Shown one piece after another: positions 13,055 to 26,271 of a stretch of 64,000 nucleotides of DNA (its first letter is position 1; every line of letters begins with the position of its first letter). The stretch lies in assembly GCA_905182985.1 (NCBI GenBank), contig CAJJDN010000039.1:478434-542433 (forward strand), read 5' to 3'. This stretch comes from Paramecium sonneborni. Lineage: Eukaryota; Ciliophora; Oligohymenophorea; Peniculida; Parameciidae. Below the pieces are notes generated by a model. The model did not search any database and was not told the DNA's origin. It was given only the letters and a program-made list of their open reading frames with translations. Made by a program: the position numbers and the translations under genes.

Positions 13055-13114
13055 TAAAAAATACGATTTAGATTTCGTAATGAACATAGACTTTATTTTT
13101 ATATTTAAATTTTA

Positions 13115-13639
13115 TCAAACAATTCCACCCTAAAGAAGTAGATTTCCTAAAGAATCTTCCAATTATATAATTTTAAAATGAGCATCTTTATCTTATAAGT
13201 CCCTAAGTTGCAATACCAATCTTTTTGTCTTTGATTATTCTTATACAGATATTGTGCAATTCATAAACTTTACATTATAAATCTACTCACTATATTCTTC
13301 AGTTTTTATTAGTTTAAATCCCACTCTCTCAAATAAACTTGAACAATCTTCAATAATATTCTCTTCATAATTAATTAAATCTATATTTGTATCCATATAT
13401 TTCTCTAATAATAAATGTTCACATGATCTAATTCACTTATTTATATACATATTAATATTGTTTTGTATTTTTAAAGTAATTTAATTATTATTCAAAGTAT
13501 TAGCTTCTCTTCTAAATACTTTCTCTATTACTTCATTCCTTTAAACAGAGACTTATTGCCCTAATTGCTTTTATAAAAAATTCAATATTTCTTAGTGATC
13601 TTTAAGTGGAGCTTTGTATACTTTTCTTATTTATAGCAT
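13115..13639 (-). CDS. Hypothetical protein
   Basis: Starts MLQIRKVYKAPLKDHQ. A 21-nt intron (GTATAT...TTAG) removes an in-frame TGA, giving 167 aa ending SLGNLLLQGGIV. It is a charged, soluble, largely helical protein with no recognised domain. It ends 60 bp from the convergent channel copy 4. Its start lies 208 bp from the divergent TmcB-like gene at 13848. The open frame and the fitting intron support a real gene; the function is unknown. Confidence 0.6.
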
Positions 13640-13847
13640 AATGATGAAACAAATATTTATTAATATTTATTTACAAATATTTTATTCGGTATTTTTTCAT
13701 CTAATTTCCTTAAATTTCCAATTTTTTTTTTCTCTTATAAATTTGATTTAATAGTTAACTGCTGCAAATATCAATAATTCATTGTATCTAATATTTTTTT
13801 AGTGAATTTGATATGTTTATAATTCAATAATATTTAATTAAGGATTG

Positions 13848-16800
13848 ATGAAATATTTTTCTAAACTTGTTTATTTCTTTTTAACAATTGGCTCAAATAC
13901 AGAGAGAAGAAAATCTAAAATAGATTATGGAAATCTAGCAATGATAGTATTTTATTTTATTTAATTACTTGGATATGTTTATAGTTAATTTGAAAGTAAA
14001 AGACAAGTGTTTTATGAAAATGATTATTTGGCTTAAATTGGATAATATTCATCAATACCTTTTATGATGATTGTTATTCATTATGATCCTTTTACAATTA
14101 TAGTTTATTATTGTATTTTTGGTACTATGTGTACAATTTACGGAATTGTTATATTTCAAATTCTATACAAAGTAAAATAATTGCTTATCATTTAGCCCTT
14201 TCCTTCATCAAATTTAATTAACAGATTTATCAAGTTTTATTTTCAAAACTTTTAATGGTATTTTTTAACACCTTTTCATGAAACTATGATTGGTATCTTA
14301 ACATGTGGACGACTCTCATATTTAGCTCAACATGCTGATTTAAATCCCAGAAATTGCTTTGCAGAAATTTCACCTCATTTCTTAGTTATTAGTTTTATTG
14401 GACAAGCTTTAGTTATAATTTCTGGATTTCTTTCATTATATTGTTTTAGAAATTATGAATTTATATAAGGAGATCTTATGAGAAAGTTTAGCTTTTTGAA
14501 CTTTTTAACCATTCTATTACATATGACTTTATAAATGACTTCATTCTGGAAAGAAATGTATGATAACTACAATATTATTATACATATGATTTTTAATTTG
14601 ATTATGATTGTAATTTCAATTGACACTTATATCAATTGTCCTTTTGGTTATTCTTATGAAATGGTATATTTTAGTAAATGCTTGATATGTACTTCCTTTT
14701 ATGAAATCTTAGTTGCAATTTGGATATTCTCAGATTTAAATGATGGACATATTTTTTTAACTTTTTGCATCATTTCACCAGTAATTATTAATTCTAATCT
14801 AGTTGATTTTTGGCATTAATTAAGCTATTTATGATAATTATATTGATAATTAATGCTAAATATTCTTAAAATCTCAAAAAGTAAAAATTAGTGAACATCC
14901 TTTAGAATTTATTTGTTAGTTATGTCACTAAGATTTAAATTATTAATGTGATTATTTTATTGTTTTGAAATATTTGGGAATTCATTGCTAATTTTGTTCA
15001 GATTTAATTTGTCCTTGCAAATAAAAAATTAATAAATTTATACTCAATTTAAATTAATTAAATACAAATTAAATATATTAATGGGTTTAGTATGAATTTT
15101 AATAAATGATTAAATCAATTATACAAAATCAAAATTTATTCAAAAAATTTGAATAATTAACAATTAAATTTGTAACTTTCCTCTAAAAATACAGAGAAAA
15201 TTAAGTTTTATCATATAAAATAATTTAAGATGTAATTTATACATTTTAGAAGATGAATTCTGGTAGTACTCCATATTTTTTTATAAATTTAGCTAAACAT
15301 ATATAATATTAGAATAAAATTGAAATGGAAAATATAAATAAAGCATATTCATAAATATCACAATATGAATATATAACTTTATAAGAATTTAATCTTTTTT
15401 ATAGATATGAATAGAATTTGATTAGAAATCTTAATGAATTATTACTAAGTTAAAAATAATTATGGATTGAAAAATTGAGAAATCAAATTTCATTAGAAAA
15501 GATTTTAAGGAGTTCAAAATCTATTATGAAAAAAACTTTGAATGTAAAAAAAATAATAAAAAATTTTGAGAACTCTAAAGACATTCCTAATATTAATTCA
15601 ATTTTATATTTAAGAATAAAATTAGTTAGTAGTCTTGTTTGTATGGAAGATATTAATATATCAATGAAAATTGCTCGATAAATAGAAAATTAAGAAAAAG
15701 AATTAATTAATTAAAAATAATAAACTTTTAATAGTTTATAATTTATATATGGTTAAGCTTTATCTGTAATTTCAAATATATCTAGTCAAACATTAGGTAT
15801 TATATGTCAATAAGTAAATGATCAATTTTGCAATTTTTTTGGATATGAAATTAACAATGGAGTATCATTAACAAAAATAGAGTAATTGTTACCAAAAAAA
15901 ATAGGTAGAATACACAATGGATTAATAGAAAGTTATTTATAATCAGGTAAATCAAGCAGATTATATTAAAATTCAGATTAGTTTATAATAAATTCTGATA
16001 ACTTGATTGAAAAAGTTAATATTTGTTTAAGTACCCTCTTTCCTTATTAAAATGGATAATACTAGTTTTTAATGATTGGTCACATATTAAAAATGATGAA
16101 ATATGAAAGAAAAGAGATAGATTATAATAAAAGAGGATATTTATTAGTTGATTCAAATTTTCTAATTTTTGGATTTTCTAGAAATGTGTATGAAAGAATG
16201 AATTATAAATATTTTTACAAGGATGAAAAAGATATAAATTTGATAATGCCAGATGAAATATATGATAAATATTAAATTTAGACTTTCATTCCTCAATTAT
16301 CTTAAGTATTGGAGGAGTATTATAAATTATTGTGTTTAAAAAATGAAAAGAGAATATTAAGACATGATATAATTTGTTAAAGAGAAATAGGAATATTTTA
16401 GGTTCCATCTTATAGTAGATCATAGAACAAGACAAGTTCTTCAGAATTAACCAAAAAAATAACAAATAAACATATGATGAACATTTTAAAAAATATTAAT
16501 TTTAGTTTGACAAATATTCCTACACTTTCTCAAAAATAATATCCAATAGAATATAGTATTACATAAAAGGTCTTAAATTATATTGAGAAAGACAGTACTT
16601 GTGAATTCCTATATTTTATAATTGAACTTGATTTCTTAGAAGATCCAAAATTGAATGTATCTCCATCTTAAGCTGTAGCTCGAACTCCAGCTCTTTCTGA
16701 AATATTAAGACATCCACAAACTAATATAGAATAAAATAGACTAAATTAAAGTAACATAATATTATCTAATGATGATAATTATGATTAAATAGAATTAGTG

Positions 16801-18834
16801 GCAGAGTTAACTAATACTGGAACTAAAAGAAGTTCATCTGAAATAATAGATCAATTAGAAAAGATCATTATCTATATAAATGATACTCTATTACCAAAAG
16901 CAATAAAAGGTTTAATTGCATAATTATTATTACAAATTTTAATCTTATTCGCAATAATAGTTATATTGTCTAATATTTTCTAATATAAAAGATCTATTCA
17001 ATCAGATTGCATTTAATAAATCACTTTTGATTTAAATTTCTTAGATGCCTATAGTCAAGCAATGTCAGGATCTCGCCATGTTATTTATTATAGAGATTTT
17101 TATTTTCTATAGAAAGACACATTCATTAATTTTAATTCAAACCAATTCAATTTTAGTAGATATGATAAAATTTATGTAGCTTGGCAGCATATTTCTAAGG
17201 GTAATATCAGATTAATTAATATGTATGAAAATTATACTAAAATTGCTCAAAAGAGTTAAATCAAACTCTTGACTATTAATTTTGTAAACTTTGACTTAAA
17301 ATCTAAAATACAATAAGTAGTTCAAGATTACTCAACCTATTATCAAATAATGCATTAAACTTTCTATCTCTAATATCAATCATTTTCTTCATCTCCATAA
17401 ACCTATTTGTCTGGAAATAACGATTCTTATTTAACTTAATTAGCAAGATCTCAAGTTTATTACAATTTTTTCGATGTAATTGAGAGTGCAAATTTAACTT
17501 TACAGGACTGTTAATCTTAAAATATTGATGTCAATAATTATTTCGATACTGTAATCATATTTTACTTCTTAGGAATGTACATAATAATAGTTTTGCTATT
17601 ATCTTCATTAATAATTCATTACTTTAGAGTATTAAACTCAATAAAAATCTATATAAAGTTATTTAAGATGTGTGATAAAGAGGATTGCTAACATATCATT
17701 CATTTATGTGACTCTTTATTAAGTATGGTCAATTATGATAAAATTTTTTTAAGACAACAAGATTTCAAAGTAATTATGGCGTAACCTCGTCATATTATAG
17801 ATAATGTTAAGAAAACTCAATCTAAAACAACAATAGTACTAATTAGAAAGAAATAAAGCAACTTAGGGTTAAATAAGACAAATTAAAATATGTCCAACTA
17901 TTATTCCATAATTATGCTAATATTAATATCAATAATAATAATCATTTACATTTCGTCCTTCCATTTATACTACAATTTAATTAAAGATTCGATAGCTCCA
18001 ATAAGTAACTAAGCAATCTTAGCCTAAGAATCAAGATTAAATTTTATTGCTTCAGTAAATAGGTTTGATTTATATCTTATAAAGCTATATTTTGAAACTT
18101 ACTCTTAACTTAATTAAACGGATGAAAATAATAAATTTACAACCAAGAACATTTAAACTGATACTCAAATCTTAAAATTATTAACTATTGATATTAAAAC
18201 CTTAGAATAGGATTTAAATAGACTCAAATAAATTAACTTTGTAAATTTAATTTTTGATAATGATCAGACTAATTCTCAATTGAATAATAATCAATAGGAT
18301 TAAATGCTTAAAAATGATGTTTGTATTTTTACTGGTTGTAATATGTAAACTGAACTTTTTTTTGATAGATTATTTTAAAATGAATTTTCTCCACTATTTT
18401 AGACTGGAGTTTTGAATTTACACACAAAAATATTAGCAATAATATAAGATGCATTTTAAATAACATAAAAAGAGTTAAATGACCATGAGATTATTAAGAC
18501 TTTATAAGATATTTTTGATGATAGTGATTATCTGATTTACATGCATTGGGGATTAGATATTATACAATTTTAAATATAACAGTTTAGTTAACACTTCTTA
18601 AATATATCACAATAAATAATTTATGCCCTTACAAAGAATAATCAAATAATTATAATTTCTATTGGAATTCTTTTACTGATTCTAATTTCAATTTTTTCAA
18701 TTATGTTTGTCAATTTCTAGTATAAAAGATATGTTTAATCCAAAGCCATAATAAAATGCATTCCGCTTCCAATATTGTTTTAGAAAAATATTCCAAAGCA
18801 TCTAGAAACCTTTCGTAGAAAATACGAGCAGTGA
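13848..18834 (+). CDS. TmcB-like multi-pass sensor protein, complete
   Basis: 1654 aa with one intron (14781-14802, 22 nt). The N-terminal third has about eight hydrophobic segments. A Cys-rich patch (CQFCSDLICPC) follows, then a helical region and the signature FFGYEINN...LLPKKIGRIHNGLIESYL, a PAS-like region. The C-terminal half has membrane helices flanking two extracytoplasmic parts (for example ILILFAIIVILSNIF and IIIISIGILLLILISIF). This matches proteins called TmcB-like in ciliates. The order of a membrane bundle, PAS-like region and paired helices suggests a chemo- or mechanosensor, by inference. It is a close paralogue of the partial gene at 1-2226, which points the other way, and of the next gene 71 bp downstream. 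Confidence 0.8.
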
Positions 18835-18905
18835 TTTAATTATTTACATTTTTATAAATTTCTTTTTCTTTTTTTTTAATAGTATTTTAAGAATTTATCC
18901 AACTC

Positions 18906-21900
18906 ATGTTCTCAAGAATTTTAGAATATTTATTAAGGATTTCTTTAACAGATAATGTGAAAAATGAAACAAATCTTTTTTTTCCTGAAAAAATAATTTT
19001 ATGGATCTATTTTGGCTAACTTAATGGATTTTTAATCAATAGAGAAGAGAGAAATTTCACAATATTTTAAGAGAATTAATATTTATATGCGATTTTTGAT
19101 TATGCAAATATAGTTAGTCCTTTAAGTAAATATATAAATTTTGAGGTTATGGCTTATATTATTTTTCTACAACTACTAATATTTTATTTGTGCAATTTTA
19201 TTCTAATGGTGATGAAATAAGTAAATATTTATTATATAATCAGTAAATGTAGTTTGTTTATATTTATTTTATCTTATTTAACTGGATAATAATGTGCCCA
19301 TTTTAAACAATATTTGTAATGGTTACTGCCAAAATAGAACTTAATAATTATGTTATTTATGATTCAAGTTCAAATAGACAGATACTTTTGCTAATTATAT
19401 CTTTATTAGGAACAATAATAATTTTTATCACATCTACAATATCAAATTTTATTTTTTAAAAAAGAGAAATTAATTAGAAAATACTTCTCAAATATGATTT
19501 TAGTCTTTTTTACATTATAGGTCCTCTTATTCAATTATATATTATATTCTCATCTATCAATTAAATTCAATAATTATAAATTGCTGCACATATATTACAC
19601 TTTGTAATTATGATCCTGTTATTGATAATAGCAATTTAATTTCCTTTTGGATTAACTTCAACATCACTCATATTTAATTAATTAACAGTCCTAAGTATCT
19701 TTTTTAATTTCCTTATTTGTATTTGGAAATATTCAAGCCATAGTGACTAATTCATCTTTTTATCCTTATTAATAATTGGGATGGTATTTATATTCTAACT
19801 ATATAGCTATTATGGTATACAGTACATTCGATATTCTATAGAAGGTTAGATAAAATTGTATGTAGATTTTGTTCAAAAAAAGAAACTTTATATTTAGCCG
19901 AAGTCTTAGAATATTTCCTATAAACTCAGTCATATACTCTTTAACATTTATTACAGTTAAATATCCATAGAATAAATTGTTAAGATTTGTTATGTCCATG
20001 TTATGATTGCCAATTATTAGCCATCGATAATATTTCTATAGTTTAATAAGTCTAGTAACAAAGGAAGAACAAAAAATTTGCTATTTAAAAATGGATTATG
20101 CATTAATACAAAACCTATGTATAAAAGGCACAATTAAAATAAAAGTAATATGATTTAATAATTTTTAATTATTTATCATTTCAAAAAATTTTCTTAGAAA
20201 ATCATGTTTTGACTTGTAAAACTATATTCTAATGTATTTAAAGATTGGAAAAAGTCAAACAGCATTAATGCCATGTGACGAAAATTTTGTTATATTTGAT
20301 ATAATAAAATTGTAAATTAAAATTACTAGTATAAACATCGCAATAGAAAAAGATAACATAATAAGAATTCATATTTATAACAGATATTAATATTATGTAT
20401 TAATTAGCTGATAAGATTCTTTTATAACTATCTAAAGTATTATAAATGTAAATTTAGTTATGGGAACAATATTCGAAAAATGAAATAAAAGATTTTGATT
20501 AACTATTGTCAGTTATTTTAAATATTAGATAATAAAAATAGAATAGTAAAGATTTATTTGAAGAATATTAAAACTTTAGAAATTAATATAAAGAAACAAT
20601 TTATTCTCTCAGGGTAAAATTGCTATTTTACTTAACAGTATAATAAGATATAATATTAATTACTAAAATTTAATCTTAATTGATTTAATTAGAGGATTCT
20701 TAAAGATTTGATTTGAATTTGAATAATTTTAATAATCTCTCTTTTTTAACAGGATAAGCATTGTCAATAATATCAAATATTAGTCCTGAAAATCAAGGAA
20801 AATTGGAGTAAAAAATAACCAAGGAATTTAAATAATTTTTTGGTTATAAAAATGAGGAAAAAAAATTGACCCATATCAAGTAATTGATGCCATCAAAGAT
20901 TGCTGATGTGCATTCTGGATTAGTAGAAAATTTCTTTTTTAAAGGAAAAAGTGATAGAATTAATAATACATCAATGGCATTTATTTTAAATTCAAAAAAT
21001 TTAATTGAGTAAATTAAGTTGTGTTTAAATTATTATTTTCCAGTCGATTTAAACGATGCTTCCTTTTACATGATTGCTCATATTTAAAAAACATCAAAAT
21101 AAGAATAAAATCTTTATGACGAAAATTTAACAGGGCATCTTTTAATAGACAAAGATTTTAATGTTTTTGGAATGACTCAAAACATATATGAAAAATTAAA
21201 TTATCGTTACTATTTTAAAAATGATTCTAATGCTCTTTTAATTACTCCTTAAGAATTTTATGATGAACACAATATATTCTCACTGATACCATCCATTTAA
21301 TTTAAATTATAAAATTATTATGAAAGTTAACCAAATCGAAAATTGCGAGATAATGAAATAATCTTAATCAAGGAGAGAGGTTTGCTAAAGTTAGATTTTC
21401 ATAAGTAAGAATAAGAAAATTTAGCTTGGAAGTAATTTAATAAGCAATTTTCCTTTACCAAACTCACAAATCAACAAATTTTAAGTTAAATGCTAGAGAT
21501 TAGTGGTGAATTAGCTAATATTTAGACTAATGAAAATGTTAAATATTTTCCTATTGAATATACTGTAACATAAAGAATATTATATGCTTAAAATTCAAAC
21601 AATAAAATAGATCCTTTTTTTTATTATTTGATTGAAATTTAAATGTTAGAAGATTTCAAAAAAAATTCAGACTTAAACAAAAACACTAATAAATTTTTGA
21701 GAAGTAAAATGTAAAATCCACCATAAAAAATAGATACCTAAAGATAATCTATTGTTTAATTATTTTAATTTGAAGCCATAAACTTTGTGACAAGTGATCG
21801 CTTAATTTCATAATAGGGAGATAAAGAAGCATTAGCAAAAGAATTTAATTAAGATAAATCAAAATAACAATAAAGGTTACTTTCCAAAGGACTTATTAAT

Positions 21901-23996
21901 ATATAAAATGATGTTCAAAGCCAAAAGTCTTCTATTATGAATCTTCCAAATAGAGTGAACAAATTTTTTGAATTTCTTTAAACAAATAAATATCCTTCTA
22001 TTTTTTTGGGGATGATAGGGTTAATTATTAGTCATTTTATCATAGTAATAGTTTATACTAGCTTTACTACAATTTTATTTTATTAGAAAAAAGAGATACA
22101 ATCTAATTGTATAATTTATACATTTCATGATGTAGATTATTTTAATGGTTTCAGTTTAATTCTTTCGGGTTCAAGACATACCATATTTAATTCTAATTAT
22201 TTAAGTTTGTTAGAGCCATTAATTTTTAAAGTAGATAAATAAATAATAAAATTAACAAGTAAGGATTGCATAAATGTATCTTGGCATTTATTATCTACTG
22301 GATAGTAGGATTTAGTTGGAAGATATGAAAATTATTCCTAAATACTGTTAAAATATGAATAAAAATAAATAACATATTATTATCCTGATTATTCGAATAC
22401 TAAGATTTTAAATTAGGTATTGCTTGATCAAGCAACTTATTACACTATGATGTACCTTTAATTTTACTACACTTATCGAAGTATTATGTCATTGAATACT
22501 TATATGTCTGGTGGAAATGACAACACGCTTTTGTAATTAAATTATTTAAATTTAGAGTCAGAAATCGATATATCCTCTATTTTAATTATTAGGATGCCAT
22601 AGAACTAACTTAAGATTCAATTTAATCTTGTTATGATTATAACAATGACGCTAATGAATATTTTGACTTATTCACTAAATCATGGTTTATAACAATGTAT
22701 ATTGTAACCATGTTTATTTTTATGTTTCACCTTATAGCAGTTTATAAAATAAAAAAAGTAACTTAGATTTATTTAAAATAATTTATTTAAATAGATTTTG
22801 AGGAAACTTAAATTGTAACCAAATAATATTAAAATATGTTAAAAATCTTAAATTAAGAGAATATATTATTTAAATATTAAGATTTCTCTGTTATAAAATA
22901 AATGCCATCAAATATACTTCTAATTTTATAAAAATAAGAAACCAATTAAAATTTATAAGAAGAAAATGATGTTAATAGCAGCAGTAGAAAAAATCGAGTT
23001 ACATCAATAAATACAAAAAAAATTAATTTTGACACCCCATCTATTTCTGTCAGAAAAATTATTTTTCTTTATGTATTTTTGATGCTGTTGAAAATTTCAT
23101 TTTCAGCTATATTTTAATTCTATTATGATTATTTATCTTCAGGTATTGCTCCATCAGCTAAAAGAGAATTAGAATCATAAAAAATGAGGTTAGACTTTAT
23201 TATGACAATAAATATGTGGGATACGTATTTGTTAAAATAATTTTATAATGCTTCTCAATATTTAGAAAATACTAATTCTAAATTTAGTTATTCAAATTAA
23301 AATGTGAGAAATAACTAAAAGTTACTCAATTAATTAAAAATCGATAAAGATATTTTATTAGAAAAAATCAATATATTTTAAAGTCACGACTTAACCGATT
23401 TTCTCTATCATCATGCAGATGAATAAAACTAAAATTTATTAATTTCTGAATAAAATAAATAAATCCTATTAGGGTAGGATGTTTGTAAATTGACAAGTTG
23501 CAACATGATTAATGAATTGTTTAACAATCGTCCTTATGCTGAATATTTGATTGATTACTATTAAGTTGGATTAATTTAATTGTTTAAGAACGTTCTTCAA
23601 GTAATTGTAGAATACAACTTTTTGATTACAGATGAATCTTTAACTCCAGAATAAAAGGTTTAAGGAATTGTTTAGATGTATCAATCATTTAATTATTTTT
23701 TATACATCTTTTATGGATTAGATGCTATATAATATTAGATATCATAATTTTGTAAATATTTTTTGGATTAAACATTATATACATTGGAACATTCAACTTC
23801 ATCAAATATAGCTTATGTTTCAACTTTTGGAATAATATTATTCATAATTACTGTGTTTATTGAATGTTACATTTTCTTAAATTTCTTCAACAAATTTGAA
23901 TTGGCTAGAGAAACTTTAAGGTAGATTCCACTCGAGATGTTATTTCAAAAAAATATACCAAAAAAATTGAACAATATTATGATTAAATATATTTGA
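18906..23996 (+). CDS. TmcB-like multi-pass sensor protein, second copy
   Basis: 1673 aa with three 23-nt introns (19221-19243, 19784-19806, 22533-22555). Starts MFSRILEYLLRISL. It has the same plan as its neighbour: N-terminal membrane bundle, Cys patch CQDLLCPCYDCQ, helical linker, the FFGYKNEE...LMPSKIADVHSGLVENFF signature with HLLIDKDFNVFGMT after it, and C-terminal membrane helices with an LSGGNDN segment matching LSGNNDS in the first copy. Tandem duplication is clear, but sequence divergence is considerable and intron positions differ, so the duplication is old. It ends 57 bp from the convergent kinase-like gene. Confidence 0.8.
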
Positions 23997-24053
23997 ATGG
24001 TATTTAATAGCATAATTATATATAATCTTAGCAAAATATAAAATTATTTTTAA

Positions 24054-25175
24054 TCAAAGAGTTTAGAAAATTTCAAAGTTAGTATTTATTATTTCTGCAA
24101 ATACTTGAATTAATTTTGAATGAAATTCAATATGAATTTGATTTAAACAAGAATTATATTAATTCATCCAATCCTAATTGTCAGGTAAAAGAAGTTCTTA
24201 TTATAATTTAATAATATTTTCTATGCCAAATTGAGATATTTTCTAAATCTAATAAAGTATTCCTTAATTAACTATTTAAAGCTCATTATTATTTAATTTA
24301 TAAAGTGTATGTTCAAGGATAAAATCCTAAAAAGTTTTTAAAGATTGCGATTCGTTTTATTTAATATCATCACATAATTATTAGAGAAATTTTTTTACTT
24401 TTTCAATATAAGCATTAAGTATTTTATTTTAAATGCTTTAATCCTATTATTTTAAAATAGTTTATGGGTCAATTGAATAAATGGAGTCAAAATTTAGATT
24501 AGTATTTTGAATATTAAACATATCCTCTTATTTTTCATCAAGTACTTTAAGAATAACATTATCTGCATTTCCTATACTTCTCCAAATAGGTAAAGGAAAT
24601 CTGTCTCCATTATGAATGAAAATGTCAAATCCAATCATTTTTCCTAAATTGAAAAGCCTCTCTTGGTTAAAAATACTTTTAGCTCTTTCTCCTTAAAAAC
24701 AATAGAGTTAAAGTCCAGGAACATACTCAATCATTTCAAAATATGCAACTTTTAATTTTTGTTTAAGTCTATGAGATAAAACTTCATCATTTGAAGCTGC
24801 AAATAAAATATCATTCCTAACTTCTTACATTTCAAAATCACACCATTTTAAACATTTCATTTAAGTTGTTTTAATGTCAAGTGCTAATGCTAATTTATTA
24901 AGAAAAAGTTCCACTCCTACTTAACCTGATAATTTAAGAACAATTGCTCCTTAATCTGAATCTATAAAAATTACTCCTCTAGAACCAGAATCACTTATTT
25001 TAATAGATCTAATGTTTTTTAATTTTATGCATTCAAAATCTTAATAAGGTTTAGCTGCATAATTAAATTCTTATAATTGTATTAATGATTTATTTTCATT
25101 TTATTATTCTCTTTATTATTCAACTATTTCTTTAGATCTAAGATGAACATTTCTGATATATTTATTTTATTTCAT
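24054..25175 (-). CDS. Actin-fragmin-kinase-like protein
   Basis: 373 aa, single exon, start MKQNKYIRNVHLRSK. Residues about 60-270 resemble the catalytic domain of actin-fragmin kinase of Physarum: SGSRGVIFIDSDQGAIVLKLSG (nucleotide loop and lysine), ELFLNKLALALDI, QMKCLKWCDFE, then GFDIFIHNGDRFPLP with the catalytic-type HNGDRFP motif, and a helical C-terminus. This family has an atypical protein-kinase fold and phosphorylates actin in Physarum. The substrate here is unknown, and there is no kelch repeat region. It is the distal member of a minus-strand run with NTH1 and an eRF1-like gene. Confidence 0.72.
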
Positions 25176-25404
25176 TATTAATAATAACTTATATCCATTA
25201 TCTTATGGTTTATATTTAAATGAATTCTGTTCAATGCTGAAGAAAATTTATGGTTATTATAAAGTAAATTATGGTTATTTTAAGCTTTTATAATGTAATG
25301 AAAACAATTATTTAATTCACAATTTACCAATCAACGATAATCATTTTGTATATTATTATTATGAATGATAGATATAATTTAATAGAGATTTACTAAACGA
25401 AGAA

Positions 25405-26223
25405 TCAATCAGAAGTATTATTTATTTTATAATACTCACAAAAATTCTTTAATTTGCATAATTCACATTTAGGTTTTGGTAAACAAATCTATTATCCAAA
25501 ACCTACAAGTGTTTAATTTATATCTCCCCATTCTTTATGTTCAAATTCTGATTCTAAGAATTTTCTTAGTTTAGTCGGCGATTTTTCTTTAAAAATAGGA
25601 ATTCTATTGCAAATTCTAATCATATTAACATCAATAGGTATTCCTTCAACTTTTTAGAAAGCTACATGCATATAAATTAAAGCTATTTTTTCTCCGACTC
25701 CTTTAATTTTAATAGTTTCTTCAAAAGTTGTTGGCATTCCTTAAGAAAGGGCTAATTAAGCTAGATCTTTAATTCTTTTTGCTTTAGTAAGATTAAAATT
25801 AACTTCATAAATTAACTTTACTAATTATTCTTCATCCATATTTGCAATATCATTAATAGTAAATTCTAATAATCTATTTGCACATTTAGATGTTACATCA
25901 TCTTTGGTTTAGGGACTTAACATTAAACTAGTTAATATCTAAAATCTCTAAGTTTATAGATCTGTATTTTAGTTAAAGCATTTTTATGGACCTACAAGAT
26001 CAACTGGAGCATTTCTCTCTAATCTCATTTATTAAATAATTTCATATATCTATTTAGTTCCATAATTTTATTATTTTTTCATTGATGCAGTCTAAGAACA
26101 TTATTGTTTAGATAAACTCATTTTAGATTTAGATTTAGAATTAGGTGATTTCTTATCCTTAAAAAACCCATGTTATAGTATTTCATTCAATTCATTTGAA
26201 GTTGCTTCTGAAAAGGCAAGCAT
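25405..26223 (-). CDS. NTH1: Endonuclease III-like DNA glycosylase/AP lyase
   Basis: 272 aa, single exon, start MLAFSEATSNELNE. The domain starts at about residue 60 (NAPVDLVGP, LTSLMLSPQTKDDVT). The helix-hairpin-helix reads IKGVGEKIALIYMHVAF, where the Lys of GVGEK corresponds to the catalytic Lys. It is followed by IPIDVNMIRICNRI, whose Asp corresponds to the catalytic Asp of VDTHV. The C-terminal iron-sulphur cysteines are C-x5-C-x2-C-x5-C. NTH1 removes oxidised pyrimidines in base excision repair. The basic, Ser/Lys-rich N-terminus would suit nuclear or mitochondrial targeting. Compared with the family, the first Cys spacing is one residue short and VDTH is IDVN. Confidence 0.88.
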
Positions 26224-26271
26224 AACTTTTTATGTTTATCTCATTCAAAAATATTATTATAATTATTTCAA

